Notes: generated by a model from the letters alone, not told the origin. A stretch of DNA of 64,000 bases from Ramlibacter agri (GCF_012927085.1 NZ_JABBFX010000004.1:310001-374000), one strand, 5' to 3'; numbered from the stretch's first letter, positions 9,301 through 19,736 are shown. Made by a program: numbers and translations.

Positions 9301-12228
9301 ATGTCTAGTACCACCGTCGCCGAGTTCGCGAACGAACTCAAGAAATCGACCGACACGCTGCTGGAACAGCTGCGCAGCGCCGGCGTAGCCAAGTCCGCCC
9401 CCACGGACTCCCTGAGCGATGCCGACAAGCAGAAGCTGCTGGGCTTCCTGCAGGCCAGCCACGGCACGGCCTCTCCGGAGCGCAAGAAGATCACCCTGGT
9501 GAAGAAATCCACCAGCGAGATCAAGCAGGCGGATGCCACCGGCAAGGCGCGCACCATCCAGGTGGAAGTGCGCAAGAAGCGCACCTTCGTCAAGCGCGAC
9601 GAAGGCTCGGACACGGCCGTCGTCGAAGCGCCCGAGGCGCCGGCGGCCCCGCCCGCGCCGCCCGCCGTGGACCAGGCTGAACTGGCCCGCCGCGAAGCGG
9701 AAGCGCAGCACCAGGCCGAACTGATCCGCCGCCAGGAAGAAGAACTGGCCGCGAACCGCCGCGAGCGCGAGGAAGCCGAAGCGCGCCAGCGCGCCGAGGT
9801 AGCCCGCCAGCGCGCCGAGGAAGAAGCGCGCGCCACCGCCGAAAGGGAAGCAGCCGCACGCGCTGAGGCGTATTCCGCCGCCCAGGCTGGCGCCAGCGCC
9901 GCCAAGGCCGCCGAAGCCGAGGCTGCGCAGGCCGTGGCCAAGGCGCAAGCCGAAGCCCGTGAAAAGGCCGCCGCTGAAGCGCGCGAGAAGGCCGCCGCCG
10001 AATCGAAGGCACGAGCCGACGAGGAAGCCGTTCGCGCCCGCGACCTGCAGGACCGCCGCCGCAAGGCGGAAGCCGAAGCCGCCGCCATCCGCCAGATGAT
10101 GAGCGCGCCGAAGAAGGTGCTGGTCGCCAAGGCGCCCGAGAAGCCGGTGGCCAAGGCGCCGGAACCCGCGAAGCCGGGTGTCAAGGGCACGCTGCATAAG
10201 CCGCCGGCGCAACCCGGCCGTCCGGGTGCGCCCGCGCCTGCCGGAGCCCCCGCGGCTCCCGGCGCCGGCAAGGAAGTCAAGTCGGCCAAGCTGTCTTCCA
10301 GCTGGGCCAACGATCCGGCGAAGAAGAAGGAAATCAAGACCCGCGGCGATGCGTCCGGCGGCGTCGGCCGCAATTCGTGGCGCGGCGGCCCGCGTGGCGG
10401 CAGTGGCCGCCGTGGCGACCACCGTGACCGCGACGACCGTGGCGGCATGGGTTCCGCACCGGTGGAGCAGCGCATCATCGAAGTGCACGTGCCGGAGACC
10501 ATCACGGTCGCCGAGCTCGCGCACAAGATGGCGATCAAGGCTTCCGAGGTGATCAAGTCGCTGATGAAGATGGGCCAGTTGGTGACCATCAACCAGTCGC
10601 TGGACCAGGACACGGCCATGATCGTGGTCGAGGAAATGGGCCACAAGGCGGTCACGGCCGCCCTGGACGACCCGGAAGCCTTCACCGAAGAGGAAGTGTC
10701 GGGCCAGGCCGCCGAGGCCCTGCCGCGTGCGCCGGTCGTGACCGTCATGGGCCACGTCGACCACGGCAAGACCTCGCTGCTGGACTACATCCGCCGCGCC
10801 AAGGTGGCGGCGGGCGAAGCGGGCGGCATCACGCAGCACATCGGCGCCTACCACGTCGAAACGCCGCGCGGCGTCATCAGCTTCCTGGATACCCCGGGCC
10901 ACGAGGCGTTCACCGCCATGCGTGCCCGCGGCGCCCAGGCGACCGACATCGTGATCCTAGTGGTGGCGGCCGATGACGGCGTCATGCCCCAGACCAAGGA
11001 AGCCATCAAGCACGCGAAGGCGGCGGGCGTGCCCATCGTCGTGGCGGTCAACAAGATCGACAAGCCCGATGCCAACCCCGAGCGCGTGCGCCAGGAGCTG
11101 GTGGTCGAGGAAGTCGTGCCCGAAGAGTACGGCGGTGAGTCGCCCTTCGTGAACGTCTCGGCCCGTACCGGCCAGGGCGTGGACGACCTGCTGGAACAGG
11201 TGCTGCTGCAGGCCGAAGTGCTGGAACTGAAGGCGCCGGTGGATGCCATGGCCAAGGGCCTGGTCATCGAAGCGCAGCTGGACAAGGGCCGCGGCCCGGT
11301 CGCCACGGTGCTGGTGCAATCCGGCTCGCTGAAGACCGGCGACGTCGTGCTGGCGGGCCAGACCTACGGCCGCGTGCGCGCCATGCTGGACGAGAACGGC
11401 AAGGCCATCAAGTCGGCCGGTCCCTCCATCCCGGTGGAGATCCAGGGCCTGACGGAAGTGCCGCAGGCGGGCGACGAGTTCATGGTGATGTCCGACGAGC
11501 GCCGGGCGCGCGAAATCGCGACCTACCGTGCCGGCAAGTTCCGCAACACCAAGCTGGCCAGGCAGCAGGCCGCCAAGCTGGAGAACATGTTCTCCGACAT
11601 GACGGCGGGCGAGGTGAAGACCCTGCCCATCATCGTCAAGGCCGACGTGCAGGGTTCGCAGGAAGCGCTGTCGCAATCGCTGCAGAAGCTTTCCACCAGC
11701 GAAGTGAAGGTGCAGATGGTGTACGCGGCGGTCGGCGGCATCAGCGAGTCGGACGTCAACCTGGCGATCGCCTCCAAGGCGCTGATCATCGGCTTCAACG
11801 TGCGTGCCGACGCCGGCGCGCGCAAGCTGGCCGAGGGCAACGGCGTCGACATCCACTACTACAACATCATCTACGACGCGGTCGATGAGTTGAAGGCGGC
11901 GATGTCGGGCATGCTGGCCCCGGAGAAGCGCGAAGAGGTCATCGGCTCGGCCGAGATCCGCACGGTGTTCGTGGCGTCCAAGATCGGCACGGTGGCCGGC
12001 TGCATGGTCACGTCCGGCCAGGTCACCCGCAGCGCGCACTTCCGCCTGCTGCGCGACAACGTGGTGATCTACACGGGCGAACTCGAGTCGCTGAAGCGGA
12101 TGAAGGACGACGTGCGCGAAGTCAAGGAAGGCTTCGAGTGCGGTATCAAGCTGAAGAACTACAACGACATCAAGGAAGGCGACCAGCTCGAATTCTTCGA
12201 AGTCAAGGAGATTGCGCGGACGCTGTAA
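9301..12228 (+). CDS. infB: Translation initiation factor IF-2
   Basis: A 975-residue IF-2 that brings fMet-tRNA to the 30S subunit. The N-terminal IF2_N domain (about 1-50) is followed by a long Ala/Glu/Arg-rich coiled region (~110-270), a basic Gly/Arg segment (~345-385) and a second IF2_N-like domain (~395-450). The GTPase core starts near residue 481 with GHVDHGKT, with DTPGHE and NKIDKPD following, then the C-terminal beta-barrel domains. The low-complexity region is long, as is usual in Burkholderiales. The start follows nusA by 21 nt with a GGGAGGGGGAC ribosome-binding region. Confidence 0.97.
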   Translation: MSSTTVAEFANELKKSTDTLLEQLRSAGVAKSAPTDSLSDADKQKLLGFLQASHGTASPERKKITLVKKSTSEIKQADATGKARTIQVEVRKKRTFVKRDEGSDTAVVEAPEAPAAPPAPPAVDQAELARREAEAQHQAELIRRQEEELAANRREREEAEARQRAEVARQRAEEEARATAEREAAARAEAYSAAQAGASAAKAAEAEAAQAVAKAQAEAREKAAAEAREKAAAESKARADEEAVRARDLQDRRRKAEAEAAAIRQMMSAPKKVLVAKAPEKPVAKAPEPAKPGVKGTLHKPPAQPGRPGAPAPAGAPAAPGAGKEVKSAKLSSSWANDPAKKKEIKTRGDASGGVGRNSWRGGPRGGSGRRGDHRDRDDRGGMGSAPVEQRIIEVHVPETITVAELAHKMAIKASEVIKSLMKMGQLVTINQSLDQDTAMIVVEEMGHKAVTAALDDPEAFTEEEVSGQAAEALPRAPVVTVMGHVDHGKTSLLDYIRRAKVAAGEAGGITQHIGAYHVETPRGVISFLDTPGHEAFTAMRARGAQATDIVILVVAADDGVMPQTKEAIKHAKAAGVPIVVAVNKIDKPDANPERVRQELVVEEVVPEEYGGESPFVNVSARTGQGVDDLLEQVLLQAEVLELKAPVDAMAKGLVIEAQLDKGRGPVATVLVQSGSLKTGDVVLAGQTYGRVRAMLDENGKAIKSAGPSIPVEIQGLTEVPQAGDEFMVMSDERRAREIATYRAGKFRNTKLARQQAAKLENMFSDMTAGEVKTLPIIVKADVQGSQEALSQSLQKLSTSEVKVQMVYAAVGGISESDVNLAIASKALIIGFNVRADAGARKLAEGNGVDIHYYNIIYDAVDELKAAMSGMLAPEKREEVIGSAEIRTVFVASKIGTVAGCMVTSGQVTRSAHFRLLRDNVVIYTGELESLKRMKDDVREVKEGFECGIKLKNYNDIKEGDQLEFFEVKEIARTL

Positions 12229-12240
12229 GGCAAAGACGGA

Positions 12241-12346
12241 CTGCCGGACGCAAAATACGCGAAAGTACGCAAAAGACGCAAAAGAAATCCGCTTAGATTT
12301 TCCTTTTGCGACCTTTGCGTTCCTTTGCGACTTTTGCGTCGGGCAG
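12241..12346. repeat. Long imperfect palindrome between infB and rbfA
   Basis: The left arm (about 12241-12289) and right arm (about 12298-12346) pair over ~46 bp with roughly nine mismatches and a short loop. Both arms are made of iterated ~10-bp units of the type ACGCAAAAG, and both ends carry CTGCC-GACGC / GCGTC-GGCAG. The arms are much richer in A and T than their surroundings. The RNA would form a very long hairpin inside the rimP-truB operon. No T tract follows, so it is not a classical terminator. It may be a dispersed repeat or an RNA-processing site. Confidence 0.7.
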
Positions 12347-12374
12347 TTCAATCCCAGCACGCGCACCAACCACC

Positions 12375-12743
12375 ATGCCGAAGCGCACCGCCAAACCCAA
12401 CCGCGGCTTCCAGATCGCCGACCAGATCCAGCGCGATCTGACGGAGCTGATCGCCCGCGAGCTGAAGGATCCGCGCGTGGGCATGGTGACCATCCAGGCC
12501 GTGGAGGTCACGCCGGACTACGCCCACGCCAAGGTGTTCTTCAGCCTGCTGGTGGGTGACCCGCAGGAAACCGAGGAGGCCCTCAACCAGGCCGCCGGCT
12601 TCCTGCGCAACCACCTGTTCAAGCGCCTGCACATCCACACGGTGCCGACGCTGCATTTCCATTTCGACCGCACCACCGAGCGCGCGGCCGACATGAACGC
12701 CTTGATCGCCAAGGCCGTTTCTTCCCGTTCCAAGGACGACTAG
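12375..12743 (+). CDS. rbfA: 30S ribosome-binding factor RbfA
   Basis: A 122-residue RbfA, a KH-fold cold-shock protein that binds the 30S subunit and helps mature the 16S 5' end. It shows [42 protein letters not shown] and the C-terminal [12 protein letters not shown]. The ATG at 12375 starts [12 protein letters not shown], matching the family; the frame is open upstream only because it runs into the palindrome. Confidence 0.96.
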   Translation: MPKRTAKPNRGFQIADQIQRDLTELIARELKDPRVGMVTIQAVEVTPDYAHAKVFFSLLVGDPQETEEALNQAAGFLRNHLFKRLHIHTVPTLHFHFDRTTERAADMNALIAKAVSSRSKDD

Positions 12744-12746
12744 CAC

Positions 12747-13700
12747 TTGAACGCGCCACGCACCAGGGTGCAGCGGCGCCCTGTGCATGGGGTGTTGCTG
12801 CTCGATAAACCGCTGGGTCTGTCCAGCAACGATGCACTGCAGAAAGCCAAGTGGCTGCTGCGGGCGGAGAAGGCCGGCCATACGGGCACGCTGGACCCCC
12901 GCGCCACCGGCGTGCTGCCGCTGTGCTTCGGCGCGGCCACCAAGTTCAGCCAGCTGCACCTGGACGCCGACAAGACCTACGAGGCCCTGGCGCGGCTGGG
13001 CGTGCGCACCACTTCGGGCGACGCCGAAGGCGAGGTCATCGAGCGGCGCGAAGTGCCGGCCATCACGCCGGAACGCCTGGCCGAAGTCCAGGCACAGTTC
13101 CTGGGCGCGATCAGCCAGGTGCCGCCCATGCACAGTGCCTTGAAAAAGGACGGCAAGGCCCTATATGAGTATGCGCGCGCCGGGATCGAGGTGGAACGTG
13201 CCGCGCGCGACGTGACCATTTTCGAGCTGCAGCTGGCCCTGGTCGAGCCGGACCTGCTGCGCATCGTCGCCAAGGTCAGCAAGGGCACCTACATCCGGAC
13301 CCTGGGCGAGGACATCGGCCAGGCCCTGGGCTGCGGCGCCCACCTGGCGGCCCTGCGCAGAATTGCCACCGGTCCATTCGGCATGGATCAATGCATAGGT
13401 TTGATGGAACTCGAGGCGCTGCCCGAGTCTGAAAGATTGGCCCGGCTGCTGCCGGTGGAAGCCCTGCTGCCCGGACACACGCCGGTCACGCTGGGCACGG
13501 AAGATGCTGGACGGTTCCTGAGCGGACTGCGCCGGCGCGGCCGTTGGGCCGAAACAGAACATGCCGCGGTTTTCGGGGACGCGCCGCGGGCACTTTTGGG
13601 CACTGCCCATATCAAGGCGGGAGAACTCATTCCCTCGCGCCTGCTGAGCCCCCTAGAAATCCAGCAAATGCTCGGCCAGGCCGAGACCGAAACGACATGA
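12747..13700 (+). CDS. truB: tRNA pseudouridine(55) synthase TruB
   Basis: A 317-residue TruB that makes the T-loop pseudouridine 55 in tRNAs. The catalytic Asp is in [17 protein letters not shown] (about residues 40-56), and [13 protein letters not shown] and [12 protein letters not shown] are also present. The C-terminal PUA-like tail is short. The TTG at 12747 gives the usual N-terminus ([20 protein letters not shown]) and lies 3 nt after the rbfA stop. The stop overlaps typA in ATGA. Confidence 0.95.
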   Translation: MNAPRTRVQRRPVHGVLLLDKPLGLSSNDALQKAKWLLRAEKAGHTGTLDPRATGVLPLCFGAATKFSQLHLDADKTYEALARLGVRTTSGDAEGEVIERREVPAITPERLAEVQAQFLGAISQVPPMHSALKKDGKALYEYARAGIEVERAARDVTIFELQLALVEPDLLRIVAKVSKGTYIRTLGEDIGQALGCGAHLAALRRIATGPFGMDQCIGLMELEALPESERLARLLPVEALLPGHTPVTLGTEDAGRFLSGLRRRGRWAETEHAAVFGDAPRALLGTAHIKAGELIPSRLLSPLEIQQMLGQAETETT

Positions 13701-15529
13701 GCAATCGACAAATCCGCAATATCGCGATCATCGCCCACGTGGACCATGGCAAGACGACCATGGTCGACCAGCTGCTGCGCCAGTCCGGCACCTTCGCCGA
13801 CCACGAGAAGGTGGTCGACACGGTGATGGACAACAACGCCATCGAGCGCGAGCGCGGCATCACGATCCTGGCCAAGAACTGCGCCGTCAGCTGGAACGGC
13901 ACCCACATCAACATCGTCGACACCCCCGGCCACGCGGACTTCGGCGGCGAGGTGGAGCGGGCGCTGTCGATGGTCGACAGCGTGCTGCTGCTGATCGATG
14001 CCCAGGAAGGCCCGATGCCGCAGACCCGCTTCGTGACGAAGAAGGCGCTGGCCCTGGGCCTGCGTCCGATCGTCGTCGTGAACAAGGTCGACAAGCCGGG
14101 CGCCAACCCCGACAAGGTCATCAACGCCGCCTTCGACCTGTTCGACAAGCTCGGCGCCACCGACGAACAGCTGGACTTCCCGGTGGTCTACGCCTCCGGC
14201 ATCAACGGCTGGTCCTCGCTGGAAGAGGGCGCGGCCGGCGAGCAGTGGGGCCCCGACATGTCGGCCCTGTTCGACACCATCCTCAAGCACGTGCCCCCGC
14301 ACGAAGGCGACGAGAGCGCGCCGCTGCAGCTGCAGATCTCCGCGCTGGACTACTCCAGCTTCGTGGGGCGCATCGGCGTGGGCCGCGTCAACCAGGGCAC
14401 GATCAAGCCATCCACGGACGTGCTGGTGATGGAAGGCCCGGACGGCAAGCAGGTCAAGGGCCGCGTCAACCAGGTCCTGACCTTCGAAGGCCTGACCCGC
14501 GTGCAGGTGAAGGAAGCCGGCCCCGGCGACATCGTGCTGATCAACGGCATCGAGGAAATCGGCATCGGCGTGACCGTGACCGACCCCGCCAATCCGCAGC
14601 CGCTGCCCATGCTGAAGGTGGACGAGCCGACGCTGACCATGAACTTCTGCGTCAACACCTCGCCGCTGGCGGGCCGTGAAGGCAAGTTCGTGACCAGCCG
14701 CCAGATCTGGGACCGCCTGCAGAAGGAACTGCAGTCCAACGTGGCGCTGCGCGTCAGCGAGACCGACGAGGAAGGCGTGTTCGAAGTGATGGGCCGCGGT
14801 GAACTGCACCTGACCATCCTGGTGGAGAACATGCGCCGCGAAGGCTACGAGCTGGCCGTGTCCAAGCCGCGCGTGGTGTTCAAGAACATCGACGGCGTCA
14901 AGAGCGAGCCGATCGAGCTGGTGACGGCCGACATCGAGGAGCAGCACCAGGGCGGCGTGATGCAGGCCCTGGGCGAGCGCAAGGGCGAGCTGGTGAACAT
15001 GGAGCCGGACGGCCGCGGCCGCGTGCGCCTGGAATACCGCATTCCGGCGCGCGGCCTGATCGGCTTCAGCAACGAGTTCCTGAACCTGACCCGCGGCTCC
15101 GGCCTGATCTCGAACATCTTCGACGGTTACGAGGGCTACAAGGGCGAGATCGCCAGCCGCAAGAACGGCGTGCTGATCTCCATGGACGACGGCGAGATCT
15201 TCACCTATGCCCTCGGCAAGCTGGACGACCGCGGCCGCATGTTCGTGAAGGCGAACGACCCGGTGTACGAAGGCATGATCGTCGGCGTGCACAACCGCGA
15301 CAACGACCTGATCGTGAACGCGACGCGCACCAAGCAGCTGACCAACTTCCGCGTGTCCGGCAAGGAAGACGCGATCAAGGTCACGCCGCCGATCGACCTG
15401 ACGCTGGAATACGGCGTGGAGTTCATCGAGGACGACGAACTGGTGGAAATCACCCCGAAGTCCATCCGCCTGCGCAAGCGCTTCCTCAAGGAGCACGAGC
15501 GCAAGCGGGCGCTGCGCGAAGCGGCTTGA
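13697..15529 (+). CDS. typA: Ribosome-binding GTPase TypA/BipA
   Basis: A 610-residue translational GTPase. G1 is AHVDHGKTT near residue 13, G3 is [11 protein letters not shown], and G4 is NKVDKPGA, followed by EF-G-like domains III and V and the BipA-specific C-terminal domain ([27 protein letters not shown] region). BipA helps assemble 50S subunits under stress and low temperature. The start at 13697 overlaps truB, so typA probably belongs to the same long operon. A strong terminator follows. Confidence 0.96.
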   Translation: MSNRQIRNIAIIAHVDHGKTTMVDQLLRQSGTFADHEKVVDTVMDNNAIERERGITILAKNCAVSWNGTHINIVDTPGHADFGGEVERALSMVDSVLLLIDAQEGPMPQTRFVTKKALALGLRPIVVVNKVDKPGANPDKVINAAFDLFDKLGATDEQLDFPVVYASGINGWSSLEEGAAGEQWGPDMSALFDTILKHVPPHEGDESAPLQLQISALDYSSFVGRIGVGRVNQGTIKPSTDVLVMEGPDGKQVKGRVNQVLTFEGLTRVQVKEAGPGDIVLINGIEEIGIGVTVTDPANPQPLPMLKVDEPTLTMNFCVNTSPLAGREGKFVTSRQIWDRLQKELQSNVALRVSETDEEGVFEVMGRGELHLTILVENMRREGYELAVSKPRVVFKNIDGVKSEPIELVTADIEEQHQGGVMQALGERKGELVNMEPDGRGRVRLEYRIPARGLIGFSNEFLNLTRGSGLISNIFDGYEGYKGEIASRKNGVLISMDDGEIFTYALGKLDDRGRMFVKANDPVYEGMIVGVHNRDNDLIVNATRTKQLTNFRVSGKEDAIKVTPPIDLTLEYGVEFIEDDELVEITPKSIRLRKRFLKEHERKRALREAA

Positions 15530-15550
15530 ACGAAGCCGCGTAAGATCGAA

Positions 15551-15577
15551 GGCGGGCCCGGCGGCCCGCCTTTTTTT
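15551..15577 (+). terminator. Intrinsic terminator after typA
   Basis: GGCGGGCC and GGCCCGCC pair around a CGG(C) loop and are followed by seven T (15571-15577). It lies 22 nt after the typA stop and ends the rimP-typA operon. Confidence 0.85.
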
Positions 15578-15597
15578 CGTCCGCAAGAACAAGAACG

Positions 15598-16470
15598 ATG
15601 AGACTCACCCACACCCAGGCAGTCTTCGGCATGGTCGCGGTCACCCTCATGTGGTCGATCGCGGGCGTCATCACCCGGCAGCTGGAACACGCGCGCAGCT
15701 TCGAGGTGACCTTCTGGCGCAGCTTCTTCACCGTGCTGTCGCTGCTGGTGATCCTGCCCTTCTTCCAGGGCCGCGCCGTGTTCACGAAGATCCGCCATGG
15801 CGGCTGGGCGCTGTGGCTGTCCGGCCTGTGCTGGTCGGTGATGTTCACGGCCTTCATGGTGGCGCTCACCTTGACCAGCGTGGCCAACGTGCTGGTGACC
15901 ATGGCGCTGGGCCCGTTCCTCACCGCGCTGATCTCGCGCGCCTTCATCGGCAACCGCATCCCGGCGCGCACCTGGGCGGCCATCCTCGTGGCGGGCGCGG
16001 GCATCGCCTGGATGTACGGCACGCAGATCCGGCAAGGCCATCTCGCCGGGACCGTGGTGGCCCTGTTCGTGCCCCTGGCCTCCGGCGTGAACTGGACCGT
16101 CACGCAGCGCTCCTCGGCGCAGGGCCACCAGGTCGACCTGGTGCCGGCGGTGCTGGTCGGCGCCGCCATCAGCGCGGTGGTCACGCTGCCGCTGGCCATG
16201 CCATTCCATGCCTCCGCGCACGACATCGGCCTGCTCGCCTTGCTGGGGCTGGTGCAGCTGGCCATCCCGTGCGTGCTGGCCGTGCTCTGCGCCCGGGTGT
16301 TGAAGGCACCGGAGATTGCCCTGCTTGCCTTGCTGGAAGTGATTTTCGGGATCATCCTCGCCTGGATCGGCGCCGACGAGATCCCGAGCGAGGCGGTGCT
16401 GACCGGCGGCGCGCTGGTCATAGGCGCGCTGGTCGCCAACGAGCTGGCAGGGTGGAGGGCAAGGGCATGA
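15598..16470 (+). CDS. EamA/DMT-family transporter
   Basis: A 290-residue inner-membrane protein with about ten hydrophobic segments arranged as two EamA repeats (about residues 5-140 and 150-285). The drug/metabolite transporter superfamily exports amino acids, nucleotides or other metabolites; nothing here fixes the substrate. The ATG at 15598 is 21 nt after the typA terminator. The stop overlaps the next start in ATGA, so it is cotranscribed with the acyl-CoA hydrolase gene. Confidence 0.85.
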   Translation: MRLTHTQAVFGMVAVTLMWSIAGVITRQLEHARSFEVTFWRSFFTVLSLLVILPFFQGRAVFTKIRHGGWALWLSGLCWSVMFTAFMVALTLTSVANVLVTMALGPFLTALISRAFIGNRIPARTWAAILVAGAGIAWMYGTQIRQGHLAGTVVALFVPLASGVNWTVTQRSSAQGHQVDLVPAVLVGAAISAVVTLPLAMPFHASAHDIGLLALLGLVQLAIPCVLAVLCARVLKAPEIALLALLEVIFGIILAWIGADEIPSEAVLTGGALVIGALVANELAGWRARA

Positions 16471-17549
16471 GCGAAATCGTTGCGGAAATCCGGGGCACCG
16501 CAGGCCTCGTCACGCTGAACCGTCCGAAGGCGCTGAACGCCTTGTCGCTGGACATGATCCGCGCGCTCACGGCCACCTTGCTGGCCTGGGCCGAAGACCC
16601 GCGCGTGCACCGCGTGGCCGTGCGCGGCATGGGGCGCGAAGGCCCCTTCGGCGCCTTCTGCGCCGGCGGCGACATCCGCTTCTTCCACCAGGCCGTGCTG
16701 GCCGGCGACCCGCGGCTGGAGGACTTCTTCACCGAGGAATACACCCTCAACCACCTGATCCACGGCTATCCCAAGCCCTACGTCGTCTTCATGGACGGCG
16801 TGGTGATGGGCGGCGGCATGGGCATCTCGGCGCACGGCAGCGACGACAGCCTGCGCATCGCCACCGAGCGCACGAAGATGGCCATGCCCGAGACCGCCAT
16901 CGGCCTGTTCCCGGACGTGGGAGGCGGCTGGTTCCTGGCGCGTTGCCCGGGCCGCATGGGGGAGTACCTGGCGCTCACGGGGCAGGTGATCGGCGGCGGC
17001 GACGCGGTGGCCGCGCGCCTGGCCGACGGCGTGCTGGTGTCCAGCGAACTGCCGGCGGCCTGGGAAGCGCTGGCCCATGCGGACAGTTTCGAGCTGCTGC
17101 GCGAGCGCCTGCGGGACGCGCCTTCGGTCGCGCGTCCGCTGGCCAGCCAGCGCGCCGACATCGACCGCTACTTCGGCCTGGCGACCGTGCAGGACATCGT
17201 GCAGGGCCTGGAAGCCGACGGCTCGGCCTGGGCCACGGAGACCGCCGCCTTGCTGCGCAAGCGTTCGCCGCTGATGCTGCACGTGACGCTGGAGCATGTG
17301 CGCCGCGCGCGCCACATGACGCTGGTGTCGGACCTGCGCATGGAGCGCGAGATGGTGCGCAACTGTTTCCAGCTGCGCCCCGGCACCGCGGGCGAGACCA
17401 TGGAAGGCATCCGGGCCCTGGCGGTCGACAAGGACCATGCGCCGCGCTGGAATCCGCCGCGCATCGAGGACGTCACGCAGGAGATGGTGCAGGCGTTTTT
17501 CGCCAGCCCCTGGCCGGCGCATGCGCACCCCTTGCACGACCTGCGTTAG
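16467..17549 (+). CDS. Enoyl-CoA hydratase/isomerase family, 3-hydroxyisobutyryl-CoA hydrolase type
   Basis: A 360-residue crotonase-fold protein. NRPKALNALSLDMI at residues ~17-30, CAGGDIRFF and the motif MPETAIGLFPDVGGGWFLA (about 139-157) are typical of 3-hydroxyisobutyryl-CoA hydrolases of valine degradation rather than of hydratases. It keeps the acidic residue of the hydrolase subgroup in PETAIGLFPD. The start overlaps the exporter gene. It converges on the anti-sigma gene, with the two stop codons overlapping. The exact substrate remains a family-level inference. Confidence 0.8.
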   Translation: MSEIVAEIRGTAGLVTLNRPKALNALSLDMIRALTATLLAWAEDPRVHRVAVRGMGREGPFGAFCAGGDIRFFHQAVLAGDPRLEDFFTEEYTLNHLIHGYPKPYVVFMDGVVMGGGMGISAHGSDDSLRIATERTKMAMPETAIGLFPDVGGGWFLARCPGRMGEYLALTGQVIGGGDAVAARLADGVLVSSELPAAWEALAHADSFELLRERLRDAPSVARPLASQRADIDRYFGLATVQDIVQGLEADGSAWATETAALLRKRSPLMLHVTLEHVRRARHMTLVSDLRMEREMVRNCFQLRPGTAGETMEGIRALAVDKDHAPRWNPPRIEDVTQEMVQAFFASPWPAHAHPLHDLR

Positions 17550-18361
17550 AGCTGCTTGTAGACGTTCTCCGCGAGAACCAGCATCCCCGACTTCGGCGCC
17601 TTGCCGGTCAGCGCATAGCCGAAGCCCTGGTCCACCCAGTAGAAGCTGTTGACGCCGCCTTCGCTGGTGAAGCGGAAAGCCGTCTCGCCGTTGCTGCCGG
17701 CCTTGGGGTCGATGGCGCCGACGTACAGCGTGATGCGTTCGCCGCGCGCGTTCTGGTACATGAACTGCGCGCGCGCGCCCTGGTCGCCGGGCAGCAGGCG
17801 GCCGCCGACCAGCTCGTAGCCTTGCTCGGTGAGGTTGGGCACCTTCAGCGGCCGGTTCAGGCGCTTGGACAGCCACTGCACCAGGTGCTGCTGCTGCGCC
17901 GCCTCCACTTCCACCGGGTGCCGCACTTCCGGGCTGTAGACCGTGAACGCCATCTGGGCCTGGCGCGCGAATTCGGCGGGGCCGCGGCCACGCGCGATGC
18001 CGAAGCCCATGCCGTCGTGCCACGACTGCCATTGCATGTTGCCGCCCCAGCCCAGGCCGAAGGCCAGCAGCAGGGCGGCCGCCATGCCGCCCCAGCGGGC
18101 CCAGCGGTTCACGCGGCTGCTGCGGTGGTGCAGCTGCTGCGCGGCGTGCAGCAGCGGGACGGGCACGGGTTCGTCCGCGACCTCGCCGTACAGCGCCTGC
18201 AGCATCGCCTTCTGCTCCTGCCAGGCGCGCACGGTGCGGGCCGCCTCGGGATCCGCGTCCAGGCGGGCCTGCACCTGTGCGCGCTCGTCCGGCGCGAGCC
18301 GGCCGTCGACGAAGGCATGGAGCTTCGCCTCGTCCCGCAGCAGGTTGTTGTCTTGGTTCAT
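17546..18361 (-). CDS. Anti-sigma factor, single-pass membrane protein
   Basis: A 271-residue protein encoded directly after an ECF sigma gene. It starts with an anti-sigma helix region (LLRDEAKLHAFVDGRLAPDE, residues 7-26) typical of RseA/ChrR-like zinc-less domains, has one membrane helix near 86-105 (WGGMAAALLLAFGLGWGG), and a C-terminal periplasmic part rich in beta structure. It probably holds the sigma factor inactive at the membrane until a cell-envelope signal arrives. The gene lies 4 nt after the sigma stop. Confidence 0.82.
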   Translation of the reverse strand: MNQDNNLLRDEAKLHAFVDGRLAPDERAQVQARLDADPEAARTVRAWQEQKAMLQALYGEVADEPVPVPLLHAAQQLHHRSSRVNRWARWGGMAAALLLAFGLGWGGNMQWQSWHDGMGFGIARGRGPAEFARQAQMAFTVYSPEVRHPVEVEAAQQQHLVQWLSKRLNRPLKVPNLTEQGYELVGGRLLPGDQGARAQFMYQNARGERITLYVGAIDPKAGSNGETAFRFTSEGGVNSFYWVDQGFGYALTGKAPKSGMLVLAENVYKQL

Positions 18362-18365
18362 GGTT

Positions 18366-18881
18366 TCACTTCAGCCGCCGCAGCGGCACGGCTCCCGCGG
18401 GACGCGCGCCTTCCATCAGCTCGCGCAGCCGGCTGCGGGCGCGCGACAGCCGCGACATCACGGTGCCCACCGGCACCCCGGTGATGCGCGCCACGTCCTC
18501 GTAGCCCAGGTCCTGCAAGGTCACCAGCAGCAGCACTTCGCGCTGCTCCTCGGGCAGCCGCAGCAGGCAGCGCTGCAGGTCCAGCGCCTGCTCGGTGCCT
18601 CCCGCCGGCGCCACCAGTTCGTTCGCCACGTCGTCGACATCGACCCGCTGGCCCTGCTGCCGCAGCGCGCGGCGGGCGCCGTCGACGAACAGGTTGTGCA
18701 TCAGCGTGAACAGCCAGGCGCGCAGGTCGCTGCCGGCCGCCCACAGGCTCCAGCGCTCGCAGGCGCGCTCCAGCGTGTCCTGCACGAGGTCGTCCGCGCT
18801 CCAGCTGTCGCCCACCAGCGCCCGCGCGTAGCGGCGCAGGTCGGGGATGTGGCGCACGAGGCCCTCGGAAGCGGGAGTCAT
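18366..18881 (-). CDS. ECF-type RNA polymerase sigma factor
   Basis: A 171-residue sigma-70 family ECF factor. Region 2 lies in the N-terminal half (DLRRYARALVGDSWSADDLV, RAWLFTLMHNLFVD) and region 4 in the C-terminal half (LPEEQREVLLLVTLQDLGYE, GVPVGTVMSRLSRARSRLRE). It directs transcription of a small stress regulon, probably including its own operon. It is the third gene of a four-gene minus-strand unit ending with its anti-sigma factor. The stimulus is not visible. Confidence 0.92.
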   Translation of the reverse strand: MTPASEGLVRHIPDLRRYARALVGDSWSADDLVQDTLERACERWSLWAAGSDLRAWLFTLMHNLFVDGARRALRQQGQRVDVDDVANELVAPAGGTEQALDLQRCLLRLPEEQREVLLLVTLQDLGYEDVARITGVPVGTVMSRLSRARSRLRELMEGARPAGAVPLRRLK

Positions 18882-18892
18882 GGGCGCGCAGG

Positions 18893-19249
18893 CTACCTCA
18901 GATCGCTGCTGCGCGAAACCGGGGCGTCCGGCCAGACCGCGCGGAAAGCGGCGTCGACGCGCACCATCTCACGCCGTGCATGGGCCTCGCCGCCGGCCGC
19001 GGCCAACGCCTGCGCGAGCGGCATGCGCAGGTGCCAGAGCCCATGCAGGTCCTTGCACGAACGCACCAGGACGACCAGGCGGGCCGCGGCGAAGCCGGGT
19101 GTGGCTTGGGCCACGGCGCGCATCGCCTCGCGCACGGGGTCCAGTTCGCTGCCCGCGGGATGTGCCGCCACCGGCTGGGCGTACCAAGGCCAGGAGCTGA
19201 GGGCGGCTTCCAGCAGGCGCAGGCGCCGCCCGAGCGAGAGAGAGCGCAT
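18893..19249 (-). CDS. Hypothetical protein in the ECF sigma operon
   Basis: A 118-residue protein without a family I recognise. It is Ala/Arg-rich and mainly helical, starts MRSLSLGRRLRLLEAALSSW, and has no signal peptide or membrane helix. It lies 11 nt after the lipoprotein gene stop and 11 nt before the sigma start, so it is almost certainly part of the operon. Coding is supported by the tight fit between its neighbours and by third-position GC. A regulator or partner of the sigma/anti-sigma pair is possible but unsupported. Confidence 0.6.
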   Translation of the reverse strand: MRSLSLGRRLRLLEAALSSWPWYAQPVAAHPAGSELDPVREAMRAVAQATPGFAAARLVVLVRSCKDLHGLWHLRMPLAQALAAAGGEAHARREMVRVDAAFRAVWPDAPVSRSSDLR

Positions 19250-19260
19250 GCCGCGCCGCC

Positions 19261-19665
19261 TCAGGGCCGGGCGATGTGCCAGGCGTTGTTGAAGCCGTCG
19301 CCGGTGCGGTCGCCGGCCTTGGCGTCCTTGGACCAGTAGTAGACCGGCTTGCCGCGGAAAGCCCACTGGCGGCTGCCGTCGTCGCGGGCGACGATGGTCC
19401 ATTCGCCCGCGGCCTGGTCGCCCGCGTTGGCCATCAGCGGCGGCCAGTTGGCGGCGCAGGGGCCGTTGCAGGCCGATTTGCCGGCGCCCATGGCGTCGCG
19501 GTCGAAGGTGTAGAGGGTCATGCCATTGGGGCCGACCCAGGCGCCGTCGGCCACCTTGGCCGGCGCGCTGGACATGCCCATGGCGGACTGCATGGACTCG
19601 CAGCCGGCGAGCAGGGCGGAGGCCGCGACCGCGGCGGCCAGCGTGAGGGAGGCAAGTTTCTTCAT
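19261..19665 (-). CDS. Lipoprotein with YxFxxD-type repeats (COG4315-like)
   Basis: A 134-residue protein with a lipoprotein signal (MKKLASLTLAAAVAASALLAGC; lipobox LLAGC, Cys near 22). The mature part carries the family's repeat features: TLYTFDRD, the Cys pair in SACNGPCAANWPP, and PVYYWSKDAKAGDRTGDG. Proteins of this type occur widely beside ECF sigma genes and their molecular role is unknown. It is the first gene of the lipoprotein-hypothetical-sigma-anti-sigma unit. Confidence 0.8.
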   Translation of the reverse strand: MKKLASLTLAAAVAASALLAGCESMQSAMGMSSAPAKVADGAWVGPNGMTLYTFDRDAMGAGKSACNGPCAANWPPLMANAGDQAAGEWTIVARDDGSRQWAFRGKPVYYWSKDAKAGDRTGDGFNNAWHIARP

Positions 19666-19736
19666 CGCGTTCTCCAGGTGGTTTCCTGGATGAACGACGC
19701 GGTGGGGCGGTTTATTCCACCGGCCCCCGGATTTTT

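Noticed and set aside
9700..10130. Possible tandem repeat array in infB
   Set aside because: The repetition reflects the Ala/Glu/Arg-rich coiled-coil region normal in IF-2; units are not regular in DNA.
7768..10902. Very long open frame (1044 codons) on the minus strand
   Set aside because: It lies antisense to nusA and infB, has a His/Gly/Leu/Arg-biased composition typical of a GC-rich shadow, and shows no domain I recognise.
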